DNA of 64,000 bases from CBDCBA01 sp965214125 (GCA_965214125.1 CBDCBA010000004.1:1-64000); one strand, 5' to 3'. Positions 25,013 to 34,140 are shown, counted from the stretch's first letter. The notes: generated by a model not told the origin, from the letters alone. Translations and numbers: made by a program.

Positions 25013-26626
25013 TTACAGCTCCGCGAACTCGAACGGGCTCGTCTCGGCCTCGGCGCGGGCGTCGTGGAACTCGATGTCGCGGAAGACCTCGTTCTTCTCG
25101 GCCAGTTCTTCGCGAACGGCGGCGGCGTCGTAGCCGGCGTCGCGGTCGAGCAGCTTGGCGAACATGTCGCCCTCAATCACGCTGCCCGGCAGCACGTCGA
25201 TGGCCGCCTCGAACGGTTGGACCTTGCCCTGGAAGTTCTCCCACGTGCCGGCCTTCTCGGCCCAGGTGGCGGCGGGAATGAAGACGTCGCTCGCGTCGGC
25301 GGCGGCGTTGGGCAGGAAGTCGCTCACGACCGTGAACGCCTCCTTCAACGGGGCCGGCAGCGTGTCGGTGCCGACCCAGCGCTCGAGATAGCCGCCGGTG
25401 ATCCAGCCGGCCTTGAGCTTGCCGGCGGTGCTCACGTCCGACAGCGACTCCCACGTCCCGCGCGGACCTTCGAGCAGGTTCAGCACCCGCTCGACGCCGC
25501 GACGGTTGGGAACCTTCTCACCCTGGATGCGGAAGGTCTCCTCGCCGGTGAGGTAATGCTTGAACGTCTCGTCCTCGCCCGTCGTGGGCACCGGCCCGAC
25601 GATGAGGGTGGCCTCCGGGTCGAGCGAGCGAACGAGCGTGGCGAGCAGGTACGCCTCCTCCGTCGCGAGCATCGGCGAGAGGACGGCGAACAGGCTGCCG
25701 TTGCCGTGCGTTTCGGCCGCCTGCTTCAGCCCGTTCATGGCCGCGTCGAGCGCGTCGCCGGGGGCGGCGGGCTCGAGGATGCCCTTGTCCTTCACCATCG
25801 CCGTGCGCAGGCGGTCGTCACTGTGAACAGGCTTGAAGCTGTAGCGCGTGTCGTCGCTGATCCACCACTCGTTCACGTCCTTGTTGAAGCGCGGCTTCAC
25901 GCGGTAGATCACGCCCTCGTTGTGCTGAAGATACACGTTCTCGCCGCCGGCGTCGGCGGGGCTGATGCTCTTGGCGTTCTTCAGCAGCCAGACGCGCTGC
26001 TTGAAGAGGAAGTCGCGGTCGAGCAACGCGCCGACGGGGCAGAGGTCCACCACGTTGCCGCTGAGCTTGTTGTCGAGCGGCTTGCTCGGGAAAATGTCGA
26101 TCTGCTCCGTCGAGCCGCGGCCGAGGACCATCAGTTCGCCCTCGCCGCTGACCTCGCGCGTGAAGCGAACGCACCGCGTGCACATGATGCAGCGGTCGTT
26201 GTAGAGCATCACGTGCTTGCCGACGATCTTCTTGGGCTTCTTGCCCTTGTCCTCCTCGAAACGCGATTGGCTTCGGCCGTACTCGTAGGAGTAGTCCTGC
26301 AACAAGCACTCGCCCGCCTGGTCGCAGACGGGGCAGTCGAGCGGGTGGTTGACGAGCAGGTACTCCATCACCTGCTTCTGGTTGGCCACGCTTTTGGGCG
26401 AGCTCGTGTGAACGACCATGCCGTCGCGCACGGGCGTCTGGCAGGTCGGCAGGAGCTTGGGCACGCCCTCGACTTCGGCCAGGCAGATGCGGCAGGAGGC
26501 GACGATCGACAGGCCGGGGTGGTAGCAATAGTGCGGCAGCTCCAGCCCGGCATTGAGGCAGGCCTGAAGGATCGTCTCGTTCTTTTCCGCTTCGATGGCT
26601 TGTCCATCGACCGTGATCGTCGGCAT
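25013..26626 (-). CDS. nuoG: NADH-quinone oxidoreductase subunit G-like iron-sulfur protein
   Basis: The 537-residue protein carries the NuoG cluster set: a 2Fe-2S ferredoxin domain with Cys in LPHYCYHP, ASCRICLAEVEG and LLPTCQTP (residues about 30-70), the His-Cys motif of HPLDCPVCDQAGEC, and a 4Fe-4S site CIMCTRCVRF with CPVGALLD. Then follows a shortened molybdopterin-oxidoreductase-like region without cofactor motifs, keeping the end DVFIPAATWAEKAGTWENFQGKVQP. It belongs to the peripheral arm of complex I, carrying electrons from NADH. At 537 residues it is at the short end for NuoG. No other nuo gene is nearby, so it may be a detached or paralogous copy. Confidence 0.85.
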   Translation of the reverse strand: MPTITVDGQAIEAEKNETILQACLNAGLELPHYCYHPGLSIVASCRICLAEVEGVPKLLPTCQTPVRDGMVVHTSSPKSVANQKQVMEYLLVNHPLDCPVCDQAGECLLQDYSYEYGRSQSRFEEDKGKKPKKIVGKHVMLYNDRCIMCTRCVRFTREVSGEGELMVLGRGSTEQIDIFPSKPLDNKLSGNVVDLCPVGALLDRDFLFKQRVWLLKNAKSISPADAGGENVYLQHNEGVIYRVKPRFNKDVNEWWISDDTRYSFKPVHSDDRLRTAMVKDKGILEPAAPGDALDAAMNGLKQAAETHGNGSLFAVLSPMLATEEAYLLATLVRSLDPEATLIVGPVPTTGEDETFKHYLTGEETFRIQGEKVPNRRGVERVLNLLEGPRGTWESLSDVSTAGKLKAGWITGGYLERWVGTDTLPAPLKEAFTVVSDFLPNAAADASDVFIPAATWAEKAGTWENFQGKVQPFEAAIDVLPGSVIEGDMFAKLLDRDAGYDAAAVREELAEKNEVFRDIEFHDARAEAETSPFEFAEL

Positions 26627-26764
26627 GCGGCCACTCTAGCGAGGCCGGCGCCGGCTTTCACCGCGGCGGGTCGCCACGCCAGCCCCGACGGGGAACGATG
26701 GGTGCTGATCGACGCGCGTGCGCGTGTCCGGCAGGTTCGCCTAACGCCTCTTGCGGAGCACCCG

Positions 26765-28441
26765 ATGCCCAATCCACCCGAAGCCTCCCACCTTGCGGCC
26801 AAGTTCGCCGACCAGCTTCACGCCGCCCTGCAAGAGCATGCGCCGGTCCTTGAAACGCTCGCCAGGCAGCATCCGGCGACGGCGCGGCTAGCGGCCGATT
26901 TATTTCAAATGGCGGCGTTGCAGCTCGACCGCTGGTTGCAGCCGCCGGCAACGGATTTACCCGTCGCAGGAGAAGATGAGCATCAGGCGCCCGAGGCTGC
27001 CCGGTCGACGCCTGCAAGTCGGGCGACAGTGGAGCTACGCCTGGCGGATGGGCCGCCGGTGGCGGTGAGGGCAATCGGCACGGCGAGCGAGGTCGAGGCC
27101 GCCGCCCGCGCCGCAAGACCGCGCGAGCGCATCGAGCCGGCCCCGCCGGCACCGCGAGTCGTCGAGCCGCCGATGCAAACCGCCTGGGCCGCGGCGGCCG
27201 GTCGCGACGCGGCAACGCTCCTCACGCCCCTCCCGACCCGGCTGCGCCTCAAGGCCAAGGCGGCGCGCGCGATCGCCGATGGCCGCGCCGACGACACCGC
27301 CCTCACCGGCCAAGCGGGTTGGATCGGCGACCCGTCGCAAAACGACGCCCTTCGCGGCGACCGCACGCTGTGCCAGCACCTTGCCGCTGCCTGCGACGCC
27401 ACGGCGGCGGCGTGCGACCTGCTGCTCTACGTCCACCAGCACGAGGCGACGCTGGCGCACCCTTACGAGGAGGTCAAGCAGGCGATGCTCCTGACCGCCG
27501 ACGCGCAGTCGGACCTTCGCCTGATCGCATCGGACGCAGGGGTGGTCGACGACGACCAGGACGGCCTGTTTCACCTGCTTCGCCAGGAGGCCCACGAAAG
27601 CCAACGTGCTATTTTCCTGCCGGGCCTGTCGAACGGGGAGCGGCGGTCGATCCGCGAGATCGAGCAGACGGCCGCTGCGGCCCGCGAGCGGCTGGGGGCA
27701 CTGAAAAAAACCGGCGCTCGCAAGCAGGCGGCGGCGCGGTCGATTGAGCGGCTGCGTTCGGCCGCGGCGCAGTACGCGCTCTTGGCCAAGCCCTTCGCCG
27801 CGCCCCAGGCCAAGGAGGCCGCCGCGGAAAAACTCGTCGTCGCAATCGCCCTGGCCGTCGTCGAGGGCGAGTTGCCGGTCACGGATACGCGGCTGCGCGA
27901 GGTGCTCAAGCCGTTCGTCATCAGCGGGGAGCTTCCCGAGGTCAACCCCGCTTGGCTCGATGACGACGCCCAGCAGCAGGCGGTGACGCGGGTGATCGAG
28001 TCCGCCGAGGAGGCTGTCGCACGCGTGGAGGCGGCGCAGGCCCACGAGTCCGAGCCGACGCGCGAGCCGAGCGAGGCGCTGCGGCGGGCGCGGGCGTTGC
28101 TCGAAGGCCGCGTGATGCTCCTCGTCGGCGGCGAGGCCCGCGAGCACTCGCGCCTTCGCCTCGAACGCGACCTGGGTTTGGCGGAGCTGCGCTGGGAGAC
28201 TGTTGCCCACCACCAACGCTTCGACTCAGTCGACCGCGCGATCGCCCGCGGCGACGTCGACCTGGTGGCCGTGATGATCAAGCTGTCGAGCCACCGCGAC
28301 GGCCCGGCGGCGCGGGCGGCGTGCGAGCGCGCGGGCATCCCCTTCGTCATCCTGCCCGCCGGCTACGGCAGCGACCGCGTGGCCAATGACATCGCCGAGC
28401 AGGCGTCCGACGCCCTGCAACGCCGCCCCCGCGCCGGGTGA
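26765..28441 (+). CDS. DUF2325-like C-terminal domain protein with long helical N-terminus
   Basis: The 558-residue cytosolic protein has an Ala/Arg/Glu-rich helical region for its first 450 residues. Its C-terminal about 100 residues resemble DUF2325: GRVMLLVGGEAREHSRLRLE, a central DVDLVAVMIKLSSHRDGPAARAAC and the closing GIPFVILPAGYGSDRVAND. In DUF2325 proteins this Rossmann-like fold is thought to bind a small ligand. The start at 26765 is an ATG soon after the divergent intergenic region; the frame is open far upstream across the opposite nuoG, which is shadow. An A7 run at 27704-27710 is unusual for such GC-rich DNA. Function unknown. Confidence 0.72.
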   Translation: MPNPPEASHLAAKFADQLHAALQEHAPVLETLARQHPATARLAADLFQMAALQLDRWLQPPATDLPVAGEDEHQAPEAARSTPASRATVELRLADGPPVAVRAIGTASEVEAAARAARPRERIEPAPPAPRVVEPPMQTAWAAAAGRDAATLLTPLPTRLRLKAKAARAIADGRADDTALTGQAGWIGDPSQNDALRGDRTLCQHLAAACDATAAACDLLLYVHQHEATLAHPYEEVKQAMLLTADAQSDLRLIASDAGVVDDDQDGLFHLLRQEAHESQRAIFLPGLSNGERRSIREIEQTAAAARERLGALKKTGARKQAAARSIERLRSAAAQYALLAKPFAAPQAKEAAAEKLVVAIALAVVEGELPVTDTRLREVLKPFVISGELPEVNPAWLDDDAQQQAVTRVIESAEEAVARVEAAQAHESEPTREPSEALRRARALLEGRVMLLVGGEAREHSRLRLERDLGLAELRWETVAHHQRFDSVDRAIARGDVDLVAVMIKLSSHRDGPAARAACERAGIPFVILPAGYGSDRVANDIAEQASDALQRRPRAG

Positions 28442-28501
28442 CGCGGCCCAACACGCCGGTGACTCATCGACGGCGGAGCGGCGCAGGATCGCGACCGCCA
28501 G

Positions 28502-29236
28502 CTACGCCTCGCGCCGACCCAGGCGCTCGACGAACGCCGCGTGCTCCGGCGTGGCGCAGCCGCGCTCGACGGCGGCGGCAAGGCGTTGCAGGTCGTCGGC
28601 GAAGAGCGCGTCCACGTCGAGCCACAGGCCGGGGAAGACGCGGCTTTTGAGCAGGCCGTCTGCCGGGTCGGGCTCGATTGGGACGAACTCACCATGCGTG
28701 TTGGTGAACCAGATCGCCTCCGCCGGTTCGCGTTCGGGCAGCAGGACGATGTACTCGCGGGCGCCATTGCGGGCGTACATCTGGCGCTTTTGCCCCAGGT
28801 CGGTCCTGGCGGTGCTGGCGGCCACCTCGATCAGCAGCTCGGGCACCTGCGCGAACCAGCGCTTCCGGCCTCGTCGGACCAGCCGCGCCTGTCCTCCGAC
28901 AGAGTCGGGAATGCCGACCAGCAGGTCGGGCTGCGGTTCGTTCGCGTGGTCGGCGAAGACGGTGCAGTCGATACCGGACAACAGGCCGGGCGTTCGCAGG
29001 CGGTAATACCCAATCCAGTTTGAGGCGGTTTGGTAGGGCCCGCCGTGGTCGTAGCTAGCCGGTGATGGCATCTCGCCCGCCTCCTGGTAAAGATGTACGA
29101 TTCCCTCAATAAGTTCCGCCCGCGCGCCCTCGCCCATCGCCTCGTAGCGGCGGTGGAACTCCTCGCGGTCCAGCCGGTCGCCGTCGCGTAGCGGCGGAAT
29201 GATGAGCGGCGACGCCGGCGTTGCGGTTTCGGCCAT
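28502..29236 (-). CDS. Uma2-family PD-(D/E)XK nuclease-like protein
   Basis: The 244-residue protein shows the Uma2 order: LDREEFHRRYEAMGEGARAELIEGIV, the acidic strand PQPDLLVGIPDS (about residue 115), VPELLIEVAAS with the second acidic residue, the Lys of LGQKRQMYARNGAREYIVLLPE, and a VFPGLWLDVDAL tail. All expected catalytic positions are present. It is convergent with the DUF2325-like gene and divergent from the zinc-ribbon membrane protein, and has no partner in its own operon. Confidence 0.85.
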   Translation of the reverse strand: MAETATPASPLIIPPLRDGDRLDREEFHRRYEAMGEGARAELIEGIVHLYQEAGEMPSPASYDHGGPYQTASNWIGYYRLRTPGLLSGIDCTVFADHANEPQPDLLVGIPDSVGGQARLVRRGRKRWFAQVPELLIEVAASTARTDLGQKRQMYARNGAREYIVLLPEREPAEAIWFTNTHGEFVPIEPDPADGLLKSRVFPGLWLDVDALFADDLQRLAAAVERGCATPEHAAFVERLGRREA

Positions 29237-29284
29237 GCGTGAACTTTAGCGGGTGCACACCCAACCTGTTACGTTGGCGGCCAA

Positions 29285-30394
29285 ATGCGTTTCCGCCTGC
29301 GCCTTGCCTGGCTTCTGCTGCTGACGACGCTTGGCTTCGTTCTGCTCGTCGGCGGGCTGCTGACGACGGTGGCCGATGTCGAGGTTGAGTATCACGGCAG
29401 GTGGGCATCTCGCGCGGTGAACACAACGGGTGGGCTGCTGTTCTTCTATGACTCGCGCTACTTCGAAGCCTCCGATGAGCTTCAAGCGTGGCACGAGAAC
29501 CGAGAACAACCGTCGTATGCACCGCTTGAGCCGTCGTTTCGGTTCCACACGGGGCGTCAACTTCCCAACCCCGCCAAAGAGGACGCGTTGGGCTTTGAGG
29601 TGACAGCGAGTTGGAGGGCCTTCGACGCCTCCCATACGAACCGCCTTGAACTCGAGCAATATCGAAGATTGATGGACGTGATCGAGCGGAGACTGGGCAG
29701 GCCGACCCTGAGCACGCCAACCACCTACGTGCAATCCAGCGTTGTCATGCCCGGCGTGCTGCCAGGCCTTATTGTGCTGCTTTGGCCAAGCGCGTGCGGA
29801 ATCGCGTGGTGGCACGACCGCCGCCGCCGCCGTGCGATGCAGGACCGTTGCATCGCCTGCGGGTACGACGTGCGAGCCACGCCGGACGACGGCGACTGTC
29901 CCGAGTGTGGGCGCCGCATCAACGAAACTCCGCCGCCCGCACGGCGTCGGCGGGCGCTGGCGGGGCTGATCGTGCTTCTCATCGCCGGCTGGCTCGGCCT
30001 CGCACTTGCCGGATCGCTGACCGATCCGATCGCGCCGAACATCACGTTGTACGCCTCGCAGTCTCCGCTTGCGATCGAGTTGCCACCCACTCACGGCGGC
30101 GGCGGAATCATGCTCCGACGTGGCGCGACGATGTTGCACGTGTCGCCCGCCGGAGCGCCGCTTGTCGGCGAGGTTCTTGCAAAGGCCAGTGTGTTTGGAG
30201 GATCGGTGGACGGCCCTCTGTCGTGGATCGATTTCGGCGTTTACCAGCGGCCGCGCCCGGCGGTGATTCCCGCTGAAGTTCCGTTCACGCGAGGCCTTGC
30301 CGTTCGTCTGCCCACGCTGGGTGTGCTGGCCGCGCTCGTGGCTGTTGCAGCGTGGCTCATCCTGCGTCAGCCGCAGCCACGCCGCGCCGCCTGA
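29285..30394 (+). CDS. Membrane protein with short zinc ribbon
   Basis: The 369-residue protein has an N-terminal membrane helix (about residues 9-30), an outside domain of about 120 residues, a second helix near 157-177, then a compact zinc ribbon in the cytoplasm (CIACGYDVRATPDDGDCPECG), a third helix near 222-240, a second outside domain, and a final helix near the C-terminus. Ribbons of this exact type followed by membrane helices are very frequent in planctomycete genomes. Function unknown; the layout suggests a sensory or scaffolding role, which is inference. Confidence 0.75.
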   Translation: MRFRLRLAWLLLLTTLGFVLLVGGLLTTVADVEVEYHGRWASRAVNTTGGLLFFYDSRYFEASDELQAWHENREQPSYAPLEPSFRFHTGRQLPNPAKEDALGFEVTASWRAFDASHTNRLELEQYRRLMDVIERRLGRPTLSTPTTYVQSSVVMPGVLPGLIVLLWPSACGIAWWHDRRRRRAMQDRCIACGYDVRATPDDGDCPECGRRINETPPPARRRRALAGLIVLLIAGWLGLALAGSLTDPIAPNITLYASQSPLAIELPPTHGGGGIMLRRGATMLHVSPAGAPLVGEVLAKASVFGGSVDGPLSWIDFGVYQRPRPAVIPAEVPFTRGLAVRLPTLGVLAALVAVAAWLILRQPQPRRAA

Positions 30395-30489
30395 GGCGGT
30401 TCAGCCCTTGGAGCAGGTGCGTGCCGCCGCCTTGGCTACCAACGAGCGGACGCGGGGAATCGGGTCGCCAGTTGCTCTAACGTCTGCGC

Positions 30490-31425
30490 GTGGCCGTGCC
30501 GGACGTGTTGAGCCCGCTCTGCTTCTCGAACGACGCCTACTTTGTCGACCTGCCGGACGGTCACGTCTTTCCGATGGACAAGTTCCCCCGGTCGCGCCAA
30601 TGGCTGATCGACCAGGGCGTTGTGCCGATCGAGCGGATCGTTGATCCCGGTCTTGTCAGCGACCGCGACCTGTTGCGCGTCCACACGCGCGATTACGTCG
30701 AGTCGATCCGCACCGGCCAATTCAACGATCTGACCGCATGCAAGCTTGGGCTGCCGCCGAGTGAGGCGTTGTCGCTTCGCAGCCACTGCGCCGTGGCGGG
30801 TACGATGGCGGCGGCGCGGGCGGCGCTGGCCGACGGCATCGCCTGCAATCTCGCCGGCGGCACGCACCACGCCTTTGCCGACAGCGGGCAGGGCTTTTGC
30901 GTCTTCAACGATGTCGCTGTCGCCATTCGGGCGCTGCGGCACGACGAGCCGTACCTGCACAGCTTTGTGCTCGACCTCGATGCCCACCAGGGCAACGGCA
31001 CCCACGCGATCTTCGCGAACGACCCGCTGACGTTCACCTACAGCCTGCACGTCGGCCGTAACTATCCGAGTGCGAAGGTGCCGGGCGATCTGGACGTCCC
31101 GCTGACTCGTTGGGCGTCGGCGGAGGAGTATTTCGATCGCCTCGAAGTCACCGCCGCCGACGCGATCGAGCGATTTGAGCCCGACATCGTCTTCTACATC
31201 GCCGGCGTCGACCCGCACCGCGAGGACCGCTTCGGCCAGATGCGCCTCAGCACCGGCGACCTGCGGCGGCGCGACGCCTACGCGATCGGCCTCTGCCGCG
31301 ACTGGGGCATCCCGGTCGTCGTCCTGTACGGCGGCGGGTATCACCGCGACCGCGAGATGACCGCCCGCCTGCACGCGCAAACGATCGAGATCGCCGTCGA
31401 GCGGTGGCTTGCGGAGCGAGAGTAG
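30490..31425 (+). CDS. Histone deacetylase-family amidohydrolase
   Basis: The 311-residue protein belongs to the arginase/HDAC fold that also includes acetoin-utilisation and acetylpolyamine hydrolases. Key motifs are NLAGGTHHAFADSGQGFCVFND with the tandem active-site His pair (about residues 119-140), VLDLDAHQGNGTH with Asp/His zinc ligands, ISL-like YSLHVG, and IAGVDPHREDRFGQMRLS with the second zinc Asp. In bacteria these enzymes remove acyl groups from small amines or proteins. The start is a GTG; no ATG is available upstream of the conserved N-terminus. Its TAG stop lies in a palindrome shared with the convergent kinase gene. Confidence 0.92.
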   Translation: MAVPDVLSPLCFSNDAYFVDLPDGHVFPMDKFPRSRQWLIDQGVVPIERIVDPGLVSDRDLLRVHTRDYVESIRTGQFNDLTACKLGLPPSEALSLRSHCAVAGTMAAARAALADGIACNLAGGTHHAFADSGQGFCVFNDVAVAIRALRHDEPYLHSFVLDLDAHQGNGTHAIFANDPLTFTYSLHVGRNYPSAKVPGDLDVPLTRWASAEEYFDRLEVTAADAIERFEPDIVFYIAGVDPHREDRFGQMRLSTGDLRRRDAYAIGLCRDWGIPVVVLYGGGYHRDREMTARLHAQTIEIAVERWLAERE

Positions 31426-31476
31426 GGTGGGCACGGCCCACCTCCGACTCCCGATAGTGAGCAGTGCCCACCCTAC
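31422..31476. repeat. Inverted repeat carrying the stop codons of two convergent genes
   Basis: Arms 31422-31434 and 31464-31476 (13 nt, GTAGGGTGGGCAC) are perfect reverse complements. The TAG of the left arm ends the deacetylase gene. The TAG of the right arm, read on the minus strand, ends the APH-like gene. The left arm also forms a smaller hairpin (GGTGGGCACGGCCCACC). Confidence 0.9.
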
Positions 31477-32318
31477 AACAGGTCCCATAGCCGCGTGTAC
31501 CAGCGGAGGCGGGCGGGGTCGATCTGGTCGCGGCTGTACCAGTTTTCGAACACGCGGACCACGTCGTCGAGCCCGCCGTTGAATCGCAGGCTGCGGACGG
31601 CGGCGGCGAGGTCGAGGTGCCGGTCGCTCACGCAGACGCCGCCCAAATCGACGAGGCCGCAGCGATCGTCGAGGGTGGCGAGCACGTTGGGCAGGCAGAA
31701 GTCGCCGTGGCAGACCACCGGCTCAAAGACGGCCGGCGGGCGGTTCTGCAATCGGCGAAGCAACGTGGGTGCGTCGTGGCCGGCACGCATCTCGCTGGCG
31801 CGGATGCGGCCGGACCGCACGTTCTGGGCGGCGTCGGCGAGCAGGCGGTCGGGCGAGCGCCAGTCGGGGCAGCCGCTCGGGTCCAGCTCGTGCAGCCGGC
31901 GGAGCGTTTGTCCCATCAGTCGGCCGACGCGGATCGGGCCGTCGGTCGCCGCCTCGTGCAGCGCCCGGCCGGGAACGGCGCTGCTGAGCAGGTACGTCCA
32001 GTGGCCGGCGTCGCCGGCGCGTTCGTCGAAGCCAAGCACGCGTGGCGTTCGCAGCGCCGGCTCGATCTCGCCGCTGGGCGCCGAGTCAGCCAAGCGCCCG
32101 CCCAGCCAGGCGAGGCGGTCGCGTTCGCCCAGCAGCGAGAGGTCGTCGCGCCCGCTTGGGCTGAACATGACCTTCAGGTAGCAATCGCCCTGGCTGGGGG
32201 ATTCGAGGCGAAAGACGTCGGCGCCGGAGCAGCCGACCATCAGCCGGCGGCCCTCGCCGACGCCGACCCGCGCGCGGATCGCCGCGGGCACGTGGCTCGG
32301 CAGGGCGTTCAGGATCAT
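31473..32318 (-). CDS. Aminoglycoside 3'-phosphotransferase-like kinase
   Basis: The 281-residue protein is an APH-type kinase. It has an ATP-side Lys in DCYLKVMFS, the catalytic loop VVCHGDFCLPNVL (about residues 202-214, with the base Asp and metal Asn), and the second metal Asp in GLVDLGGVCVSDRHLDLA. The D-x-G...DRHLDLA segment and the C-terminal end DPARLRWYTRLWDLL resemble the APH(3') subfamily rather than generic APH enzymes. It is slightly longer than APH(3') (about 265). Chromosomal, environmental homologues often have unknown substrates, so resistance should not be assumed. Confidence 0.82.
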   Translation of the reverse strand: MILNALPSHVPAAIRARVGVGEGRRLMVGCSGADVFRLESPSQGDCYLKVMFSPSGRDDLSLLGERDRLAWLGGRLADSAPSGEIEPALRTPRVLGFDERAGDAGHWTYLLSSAVPGRALHEAATDGPIRVGRLMGQTLRRLHELDPSGCPDWRSPDRLLADAAQNVRSGRIRASEMRAGHDAPTLLRRLQNRPPAVFEPVVCHGDFCLPNVLATLDDRCGLVDLGGVCVSDRHLDLAAAVRSLRFNGGLDDVVRVFENWYSRDQIDPARLRWYTRLWDLL

Positions 32319-32431
32319 GCGGGGGGCGGATCGGGCGGCCCGCTGGTCAGGCGGGCGAGCAACGGCGAGCGGGCGCGGCGGGCAACCTTACCCGATCCGC
32401 GCCCGCGCGTCGATGGCGTCCAGCGCCGCGG

Positions 32432-32866
32432 CTACGCGTCGCTCTCGAGATCCCAGCGGTCGTAGAACTTGCCCTTGAGCTCGTTCTCGCCGAGGACGGT
32501 AACGCCGACGGGGCTCTTGCGGCCCATTAGCTTGAAGTCCTCGCCGCTAACGCGCCCCATATCCATCGCGCCGTCCTTGTTGTCGGGCGAGACGACGAGC
32601 AGACGCGTGGTGTCGGTGTCGCTGTCGACGTATTTGATCTCCATGTAGCCGCCGTCGCGGTAGACGACCGAGTTGCCGGGCGCGGCCTCGAAGGCGGCGG
32701 TCGGGGATTGGCTGGCGGGCGAGGTCGAGACCTCGAGCGTGCCGGCGTCGCCGTCGTCGGTCGTGGTGTCAGCGTCGCTGCCGCAGCCGGCGGCGACGAA
32801 GACGGCGGCGGACGTCAGCGCGGCGAGGGCGAGGCGGCGAAGGTCGGGCAGCAGGTCGTGGTTCAT
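32432..32866 (-). CDS. Small lipoprotein
   Basis: The 144-residue protein begins MNHDLLPDL and has a lipobox VFVAAGC (Cys about residue 28), so it should be processed by signal peptidase II. The mature part is acidic near the Cys (SDADTTTDDGDAG) and then folds into a small basic/polar domain of about 85 residues without known motifs. It is divergent from pstS, with 287 nt between the starts. Whether it is phosphate-regulated cannot be seen from the sequence. Confidence 0.7.
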   Translation of the reverse strand: MNHDLLPDLRRLALAALTSAAVFVAAGCGSDADTTTDDGDAGTLEVSTSPASQSPTAAFEAAPGNSVVYRDGGYMEIKYVDSDTDTTRLLVVSPDNKDGAMDMGRVSGEDFKLMGRKSPVGVTVLGENELKGKFYDRWDLESDA

Positions 32867-33153
32867 GTGAGTTGGCTTCAGGAGGCGGGGGACAGGGATG
32901 TGCGCGACGGTGCCATAGAAGCGAGGCCGACGCACGGTTCGACAGCGTTGGCGACAGTGCCGCCGGCAACGTGAATATTCGGTTAAGCCGCTGCCCCTGT
33001 CCATCCGCCCGCGGTTGCCGCGGGTCTTCGAGGTGAGTTGCGGCCCAATTCACACGTCTCATCAAACGCTAATGGGGCCGCCGTTATGGTTTGGCCGTCG
33101 CGGGTCGGGACTGGCCCGCCGCGGCAGGAATCTTCTCGAAAAGGACCAGAAAC

Positions 33154-34140
33154 ATGATTGACTTCACTACCCTCTTCTCCCGCCGCCGCCTCCTGAAGCT
33201 GGCCGGCGCCGCGGCCGCCGTCTCGATGGTCGGCACCGCCGCCTCGGCCGACGTCGACGCGGACCTGCCCGAGTACGAGCAGGCCAACGGCGTCAGCGGC
33301 GACCTGCGCAGCGTCGGCAGCGACACGCTCAGCAACCTGATGACCAAGTGGGGCGAAAAGTTTACGCAGATGTACCCGCAGGTCAACGTCGAGGCCGAGA
33401 GCAAGGGCTCGAGCACGGCCCCGCCAGCCCTCATCAGCGGCACCGCCCAGCTCGGCCCGATGAGCCGCGCGATGAAGGCGACGGAGATCGACGAGTTCAA
33501 AAACGCCTTCCAGTACGAGCCCACGGTAGCGCGAGTCGGCATCGACGCGATTGGCGTCTTCGTCAACAAGGACAACCCGGTCGAGCAGCTCACGCTCGAG
33601 CAGCTCCAGCAGATCTTCAGCGTCAACGGCCCCGAGGGCATTACCTGGGGCGACGTCGGCGTGACTGACGGCCGTTACAAGGATCAGCCTATCAGCGTCT
33701 ACGGCCGCAACAGCGCCAGCGGGACGTACGGCTTCTTCAAGGAGGCCGCCATCGCCAAGGCCGACTTCAAGCCGAGCGTGAAGGAGCAGCCCGGCAGCAG
33801 CGCGGTGGTCAGCGGCGTGGGCAGCGACACCTTCGGCATCGGCTACAGCGGCGTGGGCTACAGCGTGCCGAACGTGAAGGCCGTTCCGATCGTCGGCAGC
33901 GACGGCACCGCCTACGACCCGATGGACGCCGAGGCCGTTTACAACGAGGACTACCCGATCGCCCGGTTCCTCTACATCTACGTCAACAAGGCCCCCAACC
34001 AGGACCTTGACCCGATTGTTGCCGAGTTCCTGAAGCTCGTGATGAGCAAGCAGGGGCAGGAGGTCGTGGACTCCGAGGGCTTCTACACGCTCAGCCCGTT
34101 CATCGTTGAGCAGGAGCGCGAGAAGCTTGGGTTGAACTAA
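33154..34140 (+). CDS. pstS: Phosphate ABC transporter substrate-binding protein, Tat-type signal
   Basis: The 328-residue protein is the periplasmic phosphate receptor of the Pst importer. The phosphate-binding residues are in VGSDTLSNLM (near residue 50), SKGSSTAPPALISGTAQLGPMSR and YGRNSASGTYGFFKE. The N-terminus has a twin-arginine signal (SRRRLLKLAG then a short hydrophobic core ending ASA), unlike the Sec signal of the E. coli protein, so it is probably exported folded. An AAAAGGA ribosome site precedes 33154. It opens the pstSCAB-phoU cluster and is separated from pstC by a strong hairpin, which fits its higher expected expression. Confidence 0.94.
   Translation: MIDFTTLFSRRRLLKLAGAAAAVSMVGTAASADVDADLPEYEQANGVSGDLRSVGSDTLSNLMTKWGEKFTQMYPQVNVEAESKGSSTAPPALISGTAQLGPMSRAMKATEIDEFKNAFQYEPTVARVGIDAIGVFVNKDNPVEQLTLEQLQQIFSVNGPEGITWGDVGVTDGRYKDQPISVYGRNSASGTYGFFKEAAIAKADFKPSVKEQPGSSAVVSGVGSDTFGIGYSGVGYSVPNVKAVPIVGSDGTAYDPMDAEAVYNEDYPIARFLYIYVNKAPNQDLDPIVAEFLKLVMSKQGQEVVDSEGFYTLSPFIVEQEREKLGLN

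Noticed and set aside
30395..30489. A minus-strand stretch reading ATGDPIPRVRSLVAKAAA, resembling a HEAT-repeat gene end
   Set aside because: Too short, no start, and it overlaps the beginning of the deacetylase gene; possibly a gene remnant but not supportable.
31473..32318. Calling the APH-like gene an antibiotic resistance gene
   Set aside because: The fold and motifs fit APH(3'), but there is no mobile context and many environmental homologues act on other substrates.
32867..33153. A Pho box upstream of pstS
   Set aside because: No pair of CTGTCAT-like direct repeats is visible in the 287-nt gap; planctomycete PhoB sites may differ, so none is called.
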